From a bacterium (lineage in GTDB: Bacteria; Acidobacteriota; Terriglobia; Terriglobales; Acidobacteriaceae), in NCBI GenBank assembly GCA_026225095.1, contig JAMFSC010000040.1:1-62565 (forward strand): DNA of 62,565 bases, read 5' to 3'. A program made the translations under genes and the position numbers. Shown piece after piece: positions 1 through 7,771 of the stretch. The number at the start of each line of letters is the position of its first letter. Position 1 is the stretch's first letter. The notes beneath the pieces were generated by a model. It had not been told where the DNA came from and did no database searches. It saw only the letters and a list, made by a program, of their open reading frames with translations.

Positions 1-87
1 GCGGCGTATTTTGGCACCTGCGTGGTTACCGGGAGGGCATCGATGCACAGCATGTCTCGCTCTATGCTGCGTGCAGGGGGATTGGGG

Positions 88-1038
88 ATGAAGCTTGGGA
101 GGTACGCTCTTCTTTTTGTGCTTTTGTTCGGAGTCGGTGGCCTGAATGCTCAGACGACCGTTTGGCAACCAGCGGGTGGACATACGCAGATACCGATATG
201 GCCCAGGACGGTGCCGGATGCGCGGCCTGCGAAGGGGCCCGAGATCGCGAAGACAACCGGGAAGGACTCGCTGGTGGCGGGCCGACCGCTGGTTGCTATC
301 GAGAATGTTGCGGTGCCGACGATGACGGTTTATTCGCCGACGAAAGGGAACACCGGGGCCGCGGTGATCGTGTTTCCGGGTGGCGGGTATTCCGCGCTGG
401 CGATCGATCTGGAGGGGACGGAGGCGTGCGACTGGCTGACGTCGAAGGGGATTACGTGCGTTCTGTTGAAGTACAGGGTTCCGGCTCCGCGGTCGCGTCC
501 TTACTGGGGCGCTTATCCGGAGTCGCCGATCGCGCTCGAGGATGCGCAGCGGACGCTGGGACTGGTGCGGCTTCATGCGGCGGAGTGGCATCTCGATCCG
601 CACAAGATCGGAGTGCTTGGATTTTCGGCGGGTGGGCACCTGGTGGCGGCCATCAGCGTTCACTTCGAGCAGCGTCTGTATCCTGCGGTCGATGCGGCGG
701 ACCGTGAGAGTTGCCGCCCGGATTTCGCGGTGGCTGTTTACCCTGGGCATCTTGCGTTCGGGGATAAGGGGACTCTGCTGAATCCGGATATCCAGAGCCA
801 CATCACGCGGCAGACGCCCCCTACGTTCCTGCTGCAGAACGAGGATGACCATGTGGATCGGGTGGAGGATTCGTTGACCTACTACGCTGGACTGAAGAAG
901 GCGGGCGTGCCGGTCGAGATGCATCTGTATGCGCAGGGTGGTCATGCGTTTGGGCTGCGGCGGACGAAGTTTCCGGTGACGGCGTGGCCTGAGCTGGTAG
1001 AGACGTGGCTGGGAACGATTGGGATGATTGGGAAGTAG
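88..1038 (+). CDS. secreted alpha/beta hydrolase, acetyl-xylan-esterase/BD-FAE type
   Basis: Probable secreted carbohydrate esterase or dienelactone-hydrolase-like enzyme of the alpha/beta-hydrolase fold. Starting at the ATG at 88 gives 316 aa with a classical signal peptide (MKLGRY followed by a hydrophobic run ending near NAQ). The oxyanion segment FPGGGY is followed by the nucleophile motif GFSAGG (Ser180). The likely acid lies in NEDDHVD (around Asp253/254) and the His in GGHAFG (His286). In-frame ATGs upstream, down to 22, would add a non-hydrophobic tail, so 88 is preferred; it follows a G-rich stretch that may act as ribosome binding site. Substrate is inferred only from the family: deacetylation of xylan-like polymers fits a polysaccharide-degrading acidobacterium. 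A repeat B copy lies just behind the stop codon. Confidence 0.82.
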   Translation: MKLGRYALLFVLLFGVGGLNAQTTVWQPAGGHTQIPIWPRTVPDARPAKGPEIAKTTGKDSLVAGRPLVAIENVAVPTMTVYSPTKGNTGAAVIVFPGGGYSALAIDLEGTEACDWLTSKGITCVLLKYRVPAPRSRPYWGAYPESPIALEDAQRTLGLVRLHAAEWHLDPHKIGVLGFSAGGHLVAAISVHFEQRLYPAVDAADRESCRPDFAVAVYPGHLAFGDKGTLLNPDIQSHITRQTPPTFLLQNEDDHVDRVEDSLTYYAGLKKAGVPVEMHLYAQGGHAFGLRRTKFPVTAWPELVETWLGTIGMIGK

Positions 1039-1042
1039 ATGT

Positions 1043-1092
1043 GTCCTGCCGGACGGGCCCACTGCGCGTGGGGCGGTCATTTCATGACTCGT
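1043..1092 (+). repeat. repeat B copy 1 (GC-rich REP-like unit)
   Basis: Begins GTCCTGCCGGACGGGCCC and runs through GCGCGTGGGGCGGTCA to GACTCGTA. The same block recurs near 2080, 5958, 45781 (inverted) and 53009 (inverted), with a degenerate relative near 16660. It lies just behind the stop of the esterase gene and has no reading frame conserved between copies. Confidence 0.7.
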
Positions 1093-1178
1093 ATACCTTT
1101 TTGTGGCGCGACGAGCGGCTTCGGTCCTCCCGTTGGTCGGGGCGGGATTTTGCTCGCGACCAACGGGAGATGCGGGGA

Positions 1179-2003
1179 TCAACCCTTCAGAAAGGCAAGG
1201 AGGTCGGCGTTGATGGTCTCGGCCTCGGTGGTGGGCATGCCGTGGGGGAAGCCCTTGTAGGTCTTAAGGGTTCCGTTCTGGAGGAGCTCCGCGGACTTTG
1301 GCCCGGAGGCGACGTAGGGGACGATCTGGTCGTCTTCGCTGTGCATGACCAGGACGGGGATGGTGATCTTCTTGAGGTCTTCGGTGAAGTCGGTCTGGGA
1401 GAAGGCGACGATTCCGTCGTAGTGGGCCTTGGCTCCGCCCATCATGCCTTGGCGCCACCAGTTTGCGATGACGGCCTCGGAGGACTTGGCCGGTTCGCGG
1501 TTGAAGCCGTAGAACGGGCCCTCGGGAAGGTCGCGGTAGAACTTGGTACGGCTGGCGGCGAGTTGGGCCTGGAGGCCGTCGAAGACGGACTTGGGGAGGC
1601 CCTCGGGGTTGGCTTCGGTGTGGACCATGAGGGGTGGGACGGCGCTGATGAGGGCGGCCTTGCTGGCGCGGCTCTCGCCGTGGCGGGCGAGGTAGCGGGT
1701 GACCTCGCCGCCGCCGGTGGAGTGGCCGACGTGGATGGCGTCCTTGAGGTCGAGATGGGTGGTAAGGGCGAAGAGGTCGTCGGCGTAGTGGTCCATGTCG
1801 TGGCCGTCGGCGACCTGGGTGGAACGGCCGTGGCCGCGGCGGTCGTGGGCGATGACGCGATAGCCGTGCTGGAGGAAGAAGAGCATCTGCGTGTCCCAAT
1901 CGTCTGCGGAGAGGGGCCAGCCGTGGCTGAAGACGATGGGTTGACCGGTTCCCCAGTCTTTGTAGAAGATCTCGACGCCGTCTTGGGTGGTGATAATGGG
2001 CAT
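1179..2003 (-). CDS. alpha/beta hydrolase, non-heme chloroperoxidase-like
   Basis: Cytoplasmic alpha/beta hydrolase of the cofactor-free haloperoxidase/esterase type, 274 aa, which matches the family length. It shows FSHGWPLS (oxyanion region), HDRRGHGRS, the nucleophile elbow GHSTGGG (Ser95), the acid in HSEDDQIVP and the C-terminal His in FPHGMP. There is no signal peptide. The ATG at 2003 is chosen over one nine codons upstream because AGGAG lies six bases before it. In such enzymes haloperoxidase activity is usually a side reaction of an esterase or perhydrolase, so the physiological substrate is unknown. It is transcribed alone, convergent with the esterase gene to its left. Confidence 0.85.
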   Translation of the reverse strand: MPIITTQDGVEIFYKDWGTGQPIVFSHGWPLSADDWDTQMLFFLQHGYRVIAHDRRGHGRSTQVADGHDMDHYADDLFALTTHLDLKDAIHVGHSTGGGEVTRYLARHGESRASKAALISAVPPLMVHTEANPEGLPKSVFDGLQAQLAASRTKFYRDLPEGPFYGFNREPAKSSEAVIANWWRQGMMGGAKAHYDGIVAFSQTDFTEDLKKITIPVLVMHSEDDQIVPYVASGPKSAELLQNGTLKTYKGFPHGMPTTEAETINADLLAFLKG

Positions 2004-2079
2004 GTTTGGCTCCTGATGTCTGTTGTCCAACGGAGCCGATTAGAACATACGGATGGGGGAGGAACGGTTAGAAACGAGT

Positions 2080-2165
2080 GAAAGGCGCCCTGCGCGGGGG
2101 ACGGCCACGGGGCCTTCGGCAAGACCTTCGTGACTCGCATTAGGCTTCGCTGGGTGCTCCCGATG
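2080..2165 (+). repeat. repeat B copy 2
   Basis: GGCGCCCTGCGCGGGGGACGG, then a CACGGGGCCTTCGGCAAG-like segment, CTTCGTGACTCG and GGCTTCGCTGGGTGCTC. The second half matches the copies at 5958 and 53009 (inverted) closely. It is followed about 80 bp later by a copy of repeat A. Confidence 0.65.
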
Positions 2166-2244
2166 GTCGCGACGAGAGATCTATCAGGTTGCTGTGGTTC
2201 CCAGTCTCTGTGGCTTTCAAGGCCGAAGGCCCGCCACCTGGAGC

Positions 2245-2364
2245 GGATTGCCTGCCGGTATAGAGTTGGGTGCCCCACCTTCGCGACACGTCTCATCGTC
2301 GCTAAGGTGGGCCGGAGCGCCACGGCATCCAACGTACAACCCTTCACCCTTCAGCGAATCTGCT
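2245..2364 (+). repeat. repeat A copy 1 (hairpin repeat, about 120 bp)
   Basis: Starts GGATTGCC and ends near CAGCGAATC. Two near-identical copies lie at 45844-45962 and 52837-52962, all in the same orientation. The core is an inverted repeat: CCCACCTTCGCGAC at 2274-2287 pairs with GTCGCTAAGGTGGG at 2298-2311 (13 of 14 positions). The inverted element copy near 60.5 kb lacks this block at the matching place, so this copy looks like an insertion. No coding potential is evident. Confidence 0.8.
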
Positions 2365-2377
2365 CTAAGAGCCCCGG

Positions 2378-2715
2378 CCCCGGGTCCGGCCCCGTGTGCC
2401 GGACTGCGAACCGGCTCAGGGGTTCCCCGACGGACTTCATCCGCGCGATAAACGCACCATGGCAGACCACTTTCGAATCGGCGCCCGCTGTCCGGTTTTT
2501 CCATGCAACGGCCCACATTCTGCGCACAAAAAGCTTCTGGTGAAACATTGGGAAATTTCGATCGTTGCCCGCTAACCCTTTTAGAACACCATGGATGCAG
2601 GGAACTCGCAGAAAACGGCGATTTCATACCACTTTATTAGAAAATGAACCCCATGTGGTCTGACCAATGACTGGCCAATAAGGAGGTGAACCACACCTTC
2701 AGGAGACCGGCTCTA
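2378..2715 (-). repeat. element C copy 1, inverted relative to 60160-60500
   Basis: Read on the minus strand, this intergenic block begins at the TAG stop of the MOSC gene and continues AGCCGGTCTCCTGAAGG. It contains the palindrome TGGTCTGACCA (2656-2666), a TTCATTTTCTAATAAAG stretch, TTCACCAGAAGCTTTTTG and a GC-rich end. Almost the same sequence stands at 60160-60500 in opposite chromosomal orientation, also starting at a gene's TAG stop. Homology continues beyond repeat A at 2190-2236. Substitutions and a stop codon differ between the copies without a coding pattern, so it is taken as non-coding. Together with repeats A and B it accounts for most of the gene-free stretch 2004-2712. Confidence 0.8.
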
Positions 2716-3228
2716 GACCGGACCGAGGGGGCGGTGGGGTTCGGGTGGGAGGGTGATCTGGATGGAGTCAGCGGGCTTGACTTCGCCGGAGGTGAGGACG
2801 ATGGCCATGATGCCGGCGTTGGGACGTTTCTCCGGGGTGAAGACGGCCTTCATGAGGCCGGGCCGGAGGTCGTCGATCTGGATGCAGGGGGTGCGGTATC
2901 CGGTGATCTCGAGGACGGCTTCGCCGATCTGGAGGATGGCTCCGGTGGGGAGGGCGTGGAGATCGATGTGGCGGGTGGTGAGGTTTTCGCCCATCTGGCC
3001 GGGGGTTAGGGAGAAGCGGTCGAGGAGCTCGGCGTGGAGGAGGTGGACCTGGGTGAGGTTGGGCTGGGTGGGATTCTTGCGCTGGCGGTAGAGATGCTGG
3101 GTGGCGGCGCCGGCGTGGCAGTCGCCCTGGACGCCGTGGCCCGCGATGAGGTGGATGGAGGGTTGCGGGGTCTTCGAGAAGGTGTGTTTGGCGGAGAGGC
3201 TGGTGGCTTCGATGGTGGGGGTGGGCAT
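2713..3228 (-). CDS. MOSC domain protein
   Basis: Cytoplasmic protein of 171 aa resembling single-domain MOSC proteins, the fold of the C-terminal domain of molybdenum-cofactor sulfurase and of YiiM-like reductases. Recognisable parts are HGVQGDCHAG near residue 28, the segment QVHLLHAELLD, GQMGENLTT and the late Cys-containing YRTPCIQIDDLRPGL. The conserved cysteine of the family is thought to carry sulfur or bind the cofactor. The ATG at 3228 starts two bases after the stop of the acylase gene, so the two are probably co-transcribed and translationally coupled; no convincing Shine-Dalgarno sequence is present. The stop codon TAG is also the first base triplet of repeat element C. Confidence 0.8.
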   Translation of the reverse strand: MPTPTIEATSLSAKHTFSKTPQPSIHLIAGHGVQGDCHAGAATQHLYRQRKNPTQPNLTQVHLLHAELLDRFSLTPGQMGENLTTRHIDLHALPTGAILQIGEAVLEITGYRTPCIQIDDLRPGLMKAVFTPEKRPNAGIMAIVLTSGEVKPADSIQITLPPEPHRPLGPV

Positions 3229-3230
3229 GG

Positions 3231-5933
3231 CTAGCGGGGGGTGAGCGTGAGGGTGTGGGTGATGGTGGGGGTGGTCGCCTGATTGGTGAAGGGGAAGGTG
3301 TAGGTTGCGCCGTGGAGCCAGGATTGGAACTGGTCCAGGAACCAGGGGCTGGCGGGGTTGCCGGACTGGCCGAGGACGAGGTTGAGGGTGGTGCGGTCGG
3401 GGTTGGCGAGGTCGACGGTGAGGCGCTCGGAGGGGCCGAAGGTGCGGTCGACCTGCTTGACGGTGCTGGTGTCTCCGGACTGGGGTTGGACGCCGGTTCC
3501 GATGGGTCGGCCGATGAGAAAACGGAGGAGTGCGGACTGGCTGTAGATGGGGTGTTCGACCTCGACGGGGTGGGCCTGGCCGCTGGACCATTTGGAGAGA
3601 TCGAGGGGGGCGTGGGCGGCGAGGAGGCCGTGCTGGACGGCCGCGGTGAGGAGGGTGTCCCAGTTGGGATAGCCGGGGGGGAGCCAGCGGTCGGGGGTGT
3701 GCATGATGAGTTGCTCTTCGGCGTAGGGCTTTTCGCCCCATTGGTAGAGGATGGCGGCGGCGGGGCCTAGTCGGGGTTCGAGGAGGAGGGGCCAGAGGGC
3801 GGTGCGGGCGGCGTTGACGATGGCGGCGGCGGAAGAGGTGGCTTCGACCTGGCCGTTCCAAGTGCGGAGGAGGTCGGCGGCCTGGTGGAGGCGCTTCTTG
3901 TCGAGGGCGGCGTAGGGCTTGCCGGTGGGCTGGGGCTGGTCGACGGCGTGGTCGAGTGCGTAGGCGAGGCGCTGGGCGATGACGTGGTCGAGGTCGGAGT
4001 AGACGTCGGTCTGGATGGCGATCATCTCGTCGGGGGAGAAGCGGGGCTTGCCGGCGAGGAGCTTCCAGATGCGCTCGTTGCGGTAGGGTGCGGCCCAGTT
4101 GAGGGTGATGGGGAGGGCGTAGCTGTCGGGGGTGGTGCGGGCGTTGGCGGTGGCGAGGATTCCGTTGGGGGGATCGAGGACGGCAGGGAGCTGATCGAAG
4201 GGGATGTAGCCGGACCACTCGTGGGTGGGGGCGTCGGGGGCGGTGGAGTCGGTGGGGATGGGGGCGATGGGCTGGGGGGCCGTGGGGTCGGTGCCTCTGA
4301 GGGGGATTTTGCCGATGGCGTGGTAGGCGATGTGACCCTGGTCGTCGGCGTAGACGAGGTTCTGGGTCGGGCCTCCGTAGGTGGAGATGGCGGCGGAGAA
4401 GGTGGACCAGTCGGTGGCGGCGTCGATGTCGTAGAAGGGGGCGGTGGGGATGGTGGGGTCGTAGATGATCCAGCGGAGGGCAAGGGGGCGCTTCTCCTGC
4501 GGGAAGAGGGGGGAGATGATGGGGGTTTCCATCGAGCCGTGGCGGGTGAGCTGGACGTCGACGGTCACGTCGGCGCGGTTCCGGATATGGATAAGCTCGG
4601 GGCGGTGGAGGATGGGGTGCCAGGATTGGTTGGAGGTCTGGAACTGGATTTCGTTGTTCTCGGTGCGGAGGTGCTCGACGTAGACGTCCTGGACGTCGCC
4701 TCCGAGGACGGTGAGGCCCCAGGCGAGGTGGGCGTTGTGGCCGATCTCGATGAAGGGGGTTCCGGGGATGACGACTCCTGCTACATGGAAGTCGCCTGAT
4801 TCGAGGTCGGACTCGTACCAGATGCCGGGGACGGAGTGGGCGAGGTGGGTGTCGCTGGCGAGGATGGGCTTGCCGGTAGTGGTGTGGTCGGCGGAGAGAG
4901 CCCAGTTGTTGGAGCCGGAGGTGCAGGACTCGCAGGGGAGAGCGCCGGGGAGGGTGGCGAGGGCGGCCTGTAGGGATTCGGGCGATTGGGTGGGTTGGTT
5001 GAGACGGCTTTGGGATTCAACTTTGCTTTGAGACTCGTCTAAGGGAATCTGCTCGATCTCGTTGACGGGTGTGGTGAGGTCGACGGTCTGGCCGGGGGGG
5101 TGGTCGCGCCAGGAGCCTACGGGGTAGAGGTCGGCGATCTGCTCGGGCGTGAGTCTGGAGGAAACCAGTTCGCGGCTGAGCTTCTGTGGGAAGCTGGTGC
5201 CGAGATCCTGGAACATGGTGAGGGCGATCAGCATGCTGTCGCGTGGGGTCCAGGGGGCGGGGGCGTAGCGAAGGATGCGGAACTCGAGGGGGAGGCGATC
5301 GCGCTGATCGGCGATGGAGGCGTTGACGCCTTTGGCGTATTGGTCCAGCCAGTGGAGTTGCGATGGGGGGAGGGCGGCGGCGACGCGGTCGGCGGAGCCG
5401 CGGACCTGGAGGATGCGCTGGGCGCGGTCGTGCTGGAGGAAGGCGGAGCCGAGGATCTCGGCCAGGTCTCCGGCAGCGTTGCGGCGGAGGGCGTCCATCT
5501 GCCAGAGGCGGTCCTGAGCGGTGACGTAGCCCTGGGCGAGGACCAGGTCGTCCACGGTGGCGGCCTGGATGTGGGGGACTCCGTGGGTGTCTCGGCGGAC
5601 GGTGACCGGGGCGGAGAGGCCGGGGACGGAGAGGGATCCGTCGAGTTGGGGCAGGGAGGTGAGGAGGGCGTGGTGGACCCACGCGCGGAGGGAGAAGAGG
5701 GCTGCGAGGATGAGGACTGAGAGGATGGGGGCGACGATGAAGAGGATGCGGACGATGCGGTAGGGCGAGCGGCGGCGGCGTTGCTCGGCGGCGTAGCGGG
5801 ATGCGAAGCCGTTGTGGGAGTCGTGCGGGACGGGGGTGGAATGATCCTCGGGGGTGGCGACGGGATCGAAATCGCGCGCGGTCAGGCGGGGGAGATGGAG
5901 CGGTTCGGCGGAGTCGGGATCGATTTCACTCAT
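3231..5933 (-). CDS. penicillin acylase family protein (peptidase S45)
   Basis: N-terminal-nucleophile amidohydrolase of the penicillin acylase/acyl-homoserine-lactone acylase family, 900 aa, a normal length for the uncleaved precursor. A cytoplasmic head of about 60 residues is followed by one membrane segment (IVRILFIVAPILSVLILAAL), so the enzyme is probably anchored and faces the periplasm. The autoproteolytic site is visible as CTSGSNNWALS, with Ser341 the expected N-terminal nucleophile of the beta chain. Downstream IPGTPFIEIGHNAHLAWG is typical of the family. Possible substrates include beta-lactams, acyl-homoserine lactones or other N-acyl compounds; the sequence does not decide. It is the first gene of a pair with the MOSC protein. 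Confidence 0.88.
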   Translation of the reverse strand: MSEIDPDSAEPLHLPRLTARDFDPVATPEDHSTPVPHDSHNGFASRYAAEQRRRRSPYRIVRILFIVAPILSVLILAALFSLRAWVHHALLTSLPQLDGSLSVPGLSAPVTVRRDTHGVPHIQAATVDDLVLAQGYVTAQDRLWQMDALRRNAAGDLAEILGSAFLQHDRAQRILQVRGSADRVAAALPPSQLHWLDQYAKGVNASIADQRDRLPLEFRILRYAPAPWTPRDSMLIALTMFQDLGTSFPQKLSRELVSSRLTPEQIADLYPVGSWRDHPPGQTVDLTTPVNEIEQIPLDESQSKVESQSRLNQPTQSPESLQAALATLPGALPCESCTSGSNNWALSADHTTTGKPILASDTHLAHSVPGIWYESDLESGDFHVAGVVIPGTPFIEIGHNAHLAWGLTVLGGDVQDVYVEHLRTENNEIQFQTSNQSWHPILHRPELIHIRNRADVTVDVQLTRHGSMETPIISPLFPQEKRPLALRWIIYDPTIPTAPFYDIDAATDWSTFSAAISTYGGPTQNLVYADDQGHIAYHAIGKIPLRGTDPTAPQPIAPIPTDSTAPDAPTHEWSGYIPFDQLPAVLDPPNGILATANARTTPDSYALPITLNWAAPYRNERIWKLLAGKPRFSPDEMIAIQTDVYSDLDHVIAQRLAYALDHAVDQPQPTGKPYAALDKKRLHQAADLLRTWNGQVEATSSAAAIVNAARTALWPLLLEPRLGPAAAILYQWGEKPYAEEQLIMHTPDRWLPPGYPNWDTLLTAAVQHGLLAAHAPLDLSKWSSGQAHPVEVEHPIYSQSALLRFLIGRPIGTGVQPQSGDTSTVKQVDRTFGPSERLTVDLANPDRTTLNLVLGQSGNPASPWFLDQFQSWLHGATYTFPFTNQATTPTITHTLTLTPR

Positions 5934-5957
5934 GCTGGCTTGAGTTTATATGCGGTT

Positions 5958-6030
5958 GTCCTGCCGGACGGGCGCCCTGCGCGGGCGGCGGTCACTCCGT
6001 GACTCGTGTTGGGCTTCGCTGGGTGCTCAC
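5958..6030 (+). repeat. repeat B copy 3
   Basis: GTCCTGCCGGACGGGCGCC, GCGGTCACTCCGTGACTCG, then TTGGGCTTCGCTGGGTGCTC. It fills the gap between the acylase start and the end of the CPBP gene and shares both its halves with copies 1, 2 and 6. Confidence 0.7.
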
Positions 6031-6039
6031 GGGGGCGGC

Positions 6040-7152
6040 CTACGTCTGGTCGGGGTGGGCCAGGTTGGCTCCGGGTTGATGTGTTTGGGGGAGGGTGAGC
6101 GTGATGAGGACGGCGATGAGTGCGAGGACGGGGATGACGAAGATACTGCCTTCAGGGCCGGTGAGGCCTCCGGAGAGGATAGGCCTGCCGAGGGGGTGGG
6201 TGGCGAAGAGGTGGCCCTGGACCATCTGTCCGCTGTCGGCGACTCCGTAGAGGAAGGACTGGCCCCAGTCCCAGGTGGTGTGGAAGCCGATGGCCCACCA
6301 GAGAGATCCGGTGCGGTAGAGGGCGAGGCAAAAGACAAATCCCGCCGTGCCTGCGGAGAGGAGGCCGATGGGGGATTCTCCAGGGTTGCTGCCGTGGCCG
6401 AGGCCGAAGAGAAAGGACAGGAGGAAGGCGGCGGTCCAGAAGCCGAGGGCGTGGCGGTGGCGCGTCTTGAAGGCGGCTCCGTAGATTCCGGCGAGTCCGC
6501 GGGAGAGGGTGTACTGGAGGTAGCCGCGCGTGATGGACTCTTCGAGCAGTGCGACGAAGAGGAAGCCGGCGAGCCAGATGAGGCCGAGCCGGAGCGCTTC
6601 GGGGTTCGAGAGGAGGCGGGCGTCGAAGTGGAGGAGGCCGGTGAATTTGAGGATGAGGATCAGGAGCGTAATACAGGAGATTCCCCAGGCGAGACCCTGC
6701 AGGAACTGGGCGAGGCGCTTCGTGCCTCCGAGGCCGAAGACGGTGAAGGGGCGGCGCTCGATCCTGGCCATGAGCAACGTTGCGAGGAGGACGGCGAGGA
6801 AGGCGGAGGCTTCGCCGAGGATCATGGAGCCGGGGGAGGCGTCCTTGTGAGGCCTGGGGGGAAGGGGCGCGCCGGGTGGGAGAGACTTGCGGGCCTCGGC
6901 GTCTTCCTTCTGCTGGGCGGCCTTTTCGGCGGCTGCACCGAAGGGCTTGTGGCGGGCCTTGGCGACTCCGAACTGGAGTGCGAAGAGGATGACGACGAAG
7001 GAGACGATGAAGATGAGGAGGCTCCAGCCGGCACGGATTCCGTCGGCTCCCCAGAAGACCCATGCTGGATCGGAGTGTCCGCTGTGGGGAGCGGGACTGG
7101 TGAGCGGCTGGTCTTCGGCGGAGAGGGACTGGGCTGGTTCGAACTCGCTCAT
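6040..7152 (-). CDS. CPBP family intramembrane glutamic protease
   Basis: Integral membrane protease of the CPBP (CAAX protease and bacteriocin-processing, formerly Abi) family, 370 aa. The diagnostic motifs are present: EESITRG (Glu204/Glu205, the EExxxR box), FGLGHGSN (FxxxH box) and HTTWDWGQ (third box). Seven or eight hydrophobic segments are visible, beginning with SLLIFIVSFVVILFALQ. The ATG at 7152 has GAGGAAG just before it and is preferred over an upstream start that would add 44 polar residues. Substrates of most CPBP proteins are unknown; roles in prenyl-protein processing, peptide immunity and signalling are documented in other bacteria. It is divergent from the PadR/ADOP module. 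Confidence 0.87.
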   Translation of the reverse strand: MSEFEPAQSLSAEDQPLTSPAPHSGHSDPAWVFWGADGIRAGWSLLIFIVSFVVILFALQFGVAKARHKPFGAAAEKAAQQKEDAEARKSLPPGAPLPPRPHKDASPGSMILGEASAFLAVLLATLLMARIERRPFTVFGLGGTKRLAQFLQGLAWGISCITLLILILKFTGLLHFDARLLSNPEALRLGLIWLAGFLFVALLEESITRGYLQYTLSRGLAGIYGAAFKTRHRHALGFWTAAFLLSFLFGLGHGSNPGESPIGLLSAGTAGFVFCLALYRTGSLWWAIGFHTTWDWGQSFLYGVADSGQMVQGHLFATHPLGRPILSGGLTGPEGSIFVIPVLALIAVLITLTLPQTHQPGANLAHPDQT

Positions 7153-7324
7153 GGCTTCCTCGATGGCCTTCTCGGCAGGGTGGTGGGGTGTCCCTGCGAG
7201 TGTATACGGTCGTGGCCGGTATCCGTTCCGCAGGGCAGTTTCCGGCTCTTTTTGCTTACGGCTGTCGCTTACACGCAGATGCAACGTGAAGTCCGATTGC
7301 GAAGACGGCAGGGGAAGATTGGCG

Positions 7325-7373
7325 TTGACATAGGCAGACTATGCAATTAGGCTCTTGGCATAGTGTGGCTATG
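7325..7373 (+). promoter_or_regulatory. two tandem PadR-type operators over a TTGACA box
   Basis: Two perfect palindromes of the form CATAG-N5-CTATG lie at 7329-7343 and 7359-7373, with centres 30 bp apart, about three helical turns. The first overlaps a TTGACA -35 hexamer (7325-7330). The PadR start codon follows 28 bp after the second. This is the expected arrangement for an autorepressor that excludes RNA polymerase; assignment to the adjacent PadR is inference from position. Confidence 0.72.
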
Positions 7374-7401
7374 TCAGTGATACGCGGTTGCGAGGTGTGG
7401 T

Positions 7402-7731
7402 TTGAAGCGAGATGAGATACCGCCGGGTACGTTGTACCTGTTGATCCTGAAGACGCTGGCGCTGAGCGGGGAGCTGCATGGGTTCGAGATTGCGGACTCC
7501 ATTCAGCGGGCTTCGGAGGAGGTCTTGCAGGTGGAAGAGGGTTCACTCTATCCGGCGCTGCAGCGGATGCTGGTGAAGGGCTGGGTGACGGCGGAGTGGG
7601 GCGTGACGGCGGGGAATCGTCGGGCGCGGTACTACAAGCTGACGGCAGCGGGGCGGAAGCAACTGACGCTCGAGATGTCGCAGTTTCAGAGGGTGATCGG
7701 TGCGATTTCAAGGGTGATTCAGACGGCGTGA
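7402..7731 (+). CDS. PadR family transcriptional regulator (module 1)
   Basis: Winged-helix repressor of 109 aa, the length of the short PadR subfamily. Visible features are [11 protein letters not shown] (helix 1), [22 protein letters not shown] (recognition helix, the PadR signature) and a C-terminal dimerisation helix [13 protein letters not shown]. The start is TTG at 7402, placed shortly after GAGGTG. It lies 40 bp ahead of the ADOP permease gene and is surely co-transcribed. PadR-ADOP pairs are typical of Acidobacteriota. Two palindromes directly upstream are the likely binding sites of this protein and imply autoregulation; the inducing ligand is unknown. Confidence 0.9.
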   Translation: MKRDEIPPGTLYLLILKTLALSGELHGFEIADSIQRASEEVLQVEEGSLYPALQRMLVKGWVTAEWGVTAGNRRARYYKLTAAGRKQLTLEMSQFQRVIGAISRVIQTA

Positions 7732-7771
7732 TTGCGATGGGCCGATTCGAACTGCAGGGGGAGATCTTGTG

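Noticed and set aside
2217..2627. Possible 136-aa gene in the gap before the MOSC gene
   Set aside because: It lies in element C and repeat A. The matching frame in the second copy at 60 kb is broken by stops and frameshifts, so the repeat is non-coding.
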